Of a stretch of DNA of 64,000 nucleotides, positions 61,741-64,000 are shown one piece after another. Each line of letters opens with the position of its first letter. Position 1 is the first letter of the stretch. Source of the DNA: Trametes villosa (taxonomy: Eukaryota > Basidiomycota > Agaricomycetes > Polyporales > Polyporaceae). The stretch covers positions 1,736,001-1,800,000 of the forward strand of contig PUDQ02000033.1 in NCBI GenBank assembly GCA_002964805.2, in the 5' to 3' direction. The notes beneath the pieces were generated by a model. That model did not search any database. It saw only the letters and a list, made by a program, of their open reading frames with translations, and was not told where the DNA came from. Position numbers and translations under genes: made by a program.

Positions 61741-63069
61741 TCACAGGAGTCGAGGAGAGGGGAGCAGGCGGTCCGCCTTGGACTGGTAAGCCACATACGC
61801 CTCATACGCAGCTTCCGCATCCTTCAGTAGCGTAAAGAATAGCGAACTCTCCTCCCTCGTCGAAAGGCCATGCATCTTCTGCCAGTCCCAGTCGCATTCC
61901 TTCTCAAACCGCAAAGGCGCTCCGCGCTCTATCTTCTCCGCCACCACGACGTGCCAGCGCTCCCAGACCGGCACGTTCTTGGGAAGCAGCGCCTGCAGCC
62001 GCGCCTGTATGTCGGCGGCGCCAATGACGGGCCGGAGCGCGAGGACCGTGAAGACCGCTGCCGCGGTCCTGGTCCCGAAGCGGAACTTCTCGATCTTCGG
62101 GCCGCCGAGGACCTCTGCCATGAGGATGCGCCGCTCGACGGCTTCTTTGCCGTAGGCGAGGACGAGGCGGTGGTAGAACCACGCGGCGACGATGGACGCG
62201 ATGAACATCGTCTGTCCGAAGAGGCCGCCTTGCGGGATGAGGAGGAGTTGGAGGAGGAATTGCATCCCGAGGAGGACCGAACACGCGGTGACCATGCAGT
62301 GCTCCCGGGAGTGGTCGAATTGGAGGGAGAAGCGGCCTCGCGTGATGGGCGCGAGCGCGAGCGCGGTCCCGTGGACGACGACGAAGGACGACGACGCCTC
62401 GAGCCACCCAGATTCGAGGGTCGCCGTCTGCGGGGGGATGCGGTGCTGGTATGTGAGTCTGGCATCGCCCATGACGCGACAGGCGATTCCGTGGCAGAGG
62501 GCACTGGAGAATATGGCGGCGGCGGAGTAGAAGTCGGCATAGAAGATGGAGGCGATGCCCGTGGAAATGGTCACGATAATCGGGATGAGGGCGAGGCGCT
62601 GCGAGTGTGTATGCGGAACCCTAGGATACGCCACCTCCTTGGGTTCGTTGTCGAGTCGGACGATCGCGACTTCGATTGGGACCGACTGCCTACCGCCGAC
62701 CTGGACCGCGTCCACCGCATCGCACTCCTCGACGAGCATTGCGGCGAGAGGGCTCGTGCGCTCCAGGGAGGCGCCCGAACGAGCGCAGGTGAATGAGGGC
62801 CCCATGGTGCCTGCGAGCTTGGCCGCAAGTTCGCGTGGGACGGCGGAAGAACGGTACAGAGGACTCCAGAACCTAAACCGTGCGAGGTCCCCGTAACGCT
62901 TCGCGAGATAGTAGCTGCCAGGGCAATTGTACCAACCCCACCATTTCCGCTGAGCATGGAGGTGAGGGAGCATCATGACCTCCAAGGCGGCGTCGGCTCC
63001 CAAGAAGCCCGCCAATTGGGAGATATCGAGAGAGAAAAGGGTGCTGGAGAGGGGTAAGTCTAGAGGCAT
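61741..63069 (-). CDS. Array paralogue F: most diverged member
   Basis: The ATG at 63069 (MPLDLPLSSTLFSLDISQLA) is chosen because it lines up with the starts of the other copies; the frame is open further upstream to 63264, but that part has no family resemblance. It ends at 61741, for 442 residues. Blocks: QLAGFLGADAALEVMMLPHL, RKWWGWYNCPGSYYLAKRYG, FRFWSPLYRSSAV, GPSFTCARSG, membrane pair (LIPIIVTISTGIASIFYA, AAIFSSALCHGIACRV), ALAPITRGRFSLQFDHS, second pair (LLGMQFLLQLLLIPQGG, IASIVAAWFYHRLV), FGTRTAAAVFTVLAL and LLPKNVPVWERW. No terminal intron. Function unknown. Confidence 0.78.
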   Translation of the reverse strand: MPLDLPLSSTLFSLDISQLAGFLGADAALEVMMLPHLHAQRKWWGWYNCPGSYYLAKRYGDLARFRFWSPLYRSSAVPRELAAKLAGTMGPSFTCARSGASLERTSPLAAMLVEECDAVDAVQVGGRQSVPIEVAIVRLDNEPKEVAYPRVPHTHSQRLALIPIIVTISTGIASIFYADFYSAAAIFSSALCHGIACRVMGDARLTYQHRIPPQTATLESGWLEASSSFVVVHGTALALAPITRGRFSLQFDHSREHCMVTACSVLLGMQFLLQLLLIPQGGLFGQTMFIASIVAAWFYHRLVLAYGKEAVERRILMAEVLGGPKIEKFRFGTRTAAAVFTVLALRPVIGAADIQARLQALLPKNVPVWERWHVVVAEKIERGAPLRFEKECDWDWQKMHGLSTREESSLFFTLLKDAEAAYEAYVAYQSKADRLLPSPRLL

Positions 63070-63593
63070 TGCGATGCTATGGAGACCTGGGGGAGCCCTG
63101 CATTGCTTCCCAATATATGTACCTTGGGGGATGGTCCTTGGCACGTCCGGAGAACTGCCCTCCACTGCGAACCCAAGGATAGCGGGATCTCTCAGAATCC
63201 TGGGACGGCCAAGGGCGCTTAGGTAGAGGGCAGTACGCCGCAGCAACACGCAGCACCCGTACACAGGTGTGGAGAGCTCACCGTGTCCGCGGCCTCAGAA
63301 GCTTCGACCCAGGTGACCCTATAATGAACACGTACCTGACAGGGCGATGACATCGCCGATGCGCCCGCGGGCCGAAGGATATATACCCTTGGTCTTCCGA
63401 CGACGCCGTAGACCCTGAGCGTTCGACCTAAACACAACCCTCTACCCAGCGTTTGCACGAACGGAGACACGCACCTTTGATCTTACCCTTGAAGTCCCGG
63501 GCAATACGCAATGCATTACACGTTGCCCAATGCTTCTGAGATTGCTATTCATACAACATGGATTGCTTGCAGGTTCTCATCCCGTACGGCTGT
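63070..63593. other. Intergenic: promoter of F and 3' flank of the Nudix gene
   Basis: 524 bases with a TATATAT run near 63380 on either strand. No gene is visible. Confidence 0.45.
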
Positions 63594-64000
63594 TCAAAAT
63601 GTCTGTCGCCGAAGCTTCTCGGCGAGCTCGAAACCAGATGCAAGGTGATCGAGCCTCGCGTCGATAACGAATCCCTGGCGATCAGTCAGTCCTGGGTCAA
63701 ATGACAGGCGATGCAACTACCTTCTTCTCGTACTCTGAAACCGGTAAAGTCAGTACCGTTATGTAGCAGGGATCCGAGGAACGGCGAACCTTTGAACTCT
63801 GCTCGTAACTTTGACAGTTCTACTATCCGGGCGGTAATGAACTCTCCGGGGTCCAATTTCTGAGCGGGCATCTCGAGCTTCTCGGAGAAGGGCACGTCCA
63901 CCGTCACAAGCTTCATGTTCGCATTCGTCATGCCTAAGAAACGACGTGAGGCGGTACACAAGCGCGTGCGGCCGATGGACTTTACCTGGATCACATACAA
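63594..64000 (-). CDS. Nudix hydrolase, ADP-ribose pyrophosphatase type, 5' end off the window
   Basis: Only the C-terminal part is present. It reads TNANMKLVTVDVPFSE, KLDPGEFITARIVELSKL, and after an intron (GAAG|GTAGTTGC...CGCCAG) GFVIDARLDHLASGFELAEK, ending LRRQTF with TGA at 63594-63596. The block LDPGEFITARIV followed by a short loop and GFVxDARLxHLAxG matches the end of ADP-sugar pyrophosphatases such as yeast Ysa1. The Nudix box itself should lie beyond 64000, so catalytic residues cannot be checked. Confidence 0.8.

Noticed and set aside
61870..62796. Plus-strand frame of 308 residues opposite paralogue F
   Set aside because: Antisense of a GC-rich exon, rich in Glu/Arg, and without relation to any family.
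49943..63069. Reading the six-gene array as a retroelement or viral island
   Set aside because: There are no reverse transcriptase, integrase or capsid motifs and no long terminal repeats. The copies behave like ordinary tandem gene duplicates.

Overview
The window looks like nuclear DNA of a filamentous basidiomycete, probably a wood-decay agaricomycete. Most genes are split by many short GT-AG introns of about 50-70 bases, the DNA is GC-rich, genes are packed on both strands, and the products are typical fungal and eukaryotic ones: split V-ATPase and proteasome genes, a PRP38 splicing factor, NUF2, an intron-containing tRNA, a Zn2Cys6 regulator and secreted fasciclin and SurE-like proteins.

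Layout. 1-1086 (-): 3'-truncated BAHD-type acyltransferase. 1381-4667 (-): double-PHD protein like Rco1/PHF12. 4668-6587: no clear gene. 6588-8126 (+): secreted SurE-like phosphatase. 8315-8413 (-): tRNA-Arg(CCT) with an intron. 8699-9818 (+): PRP38. 10051-12098 (+): tRNA isopentenyltransferase of the MOD5 type. 12380-15109 (-): secreted two-FAS1 protein with a Pro/His-rich insert. 15655-18029 (-) and 18312-20193 (+): divergent V-ATPase subunit A and proteasome ATPase RPT1. 20534-22201 (+): mitochondrial PDK/BCKDK-type kinase. 22583-28674 (-): very large DYRK kinase. 30208-31212 (+): Zn2Cys6 regulator. 31213-36107: almost 5 kb with no recognisable gene. 36108-39958 (+): BRE4/FUSC-like membrane transporter. 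40135-44981 (-) and 45185-47235 (+): divergent RecQ helicase and NUF2. 47430-49206 (-): ING-family PHD protein. 49943-63069 (-): six tandem copies of an unrecognised membrane-protein family. 63594-64000 (-): 3' part of a Nudix hydrolase.

Most of the window is unrelated housekeeping genes, arranged as divergent pairs sharing short promoters (VMA1/RPT1, RecQ/NUF2) or convergent pairs with short 3' gaps. Two parts stand out. The first is 43.4-46.2 kb, where four related foldback (MITE-like) elements sit inside three introns of the RecQ and NUF2 genes; one of them carries a second, hAT-like element. The second is the 13-kb, same-strand array of six paralogous multi-pass membrane proteins. It shows signs of recent duplication and decay: duplicated flanks, a lost start codon, a shortened terminal exon, and a conserved in-frame stop inside the donor site of the last intron in four copies. 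I do not recognise this family.

Exon limits were set by eye from splice consensus and reading frame. Gene ends are more reliable than internal junctions.
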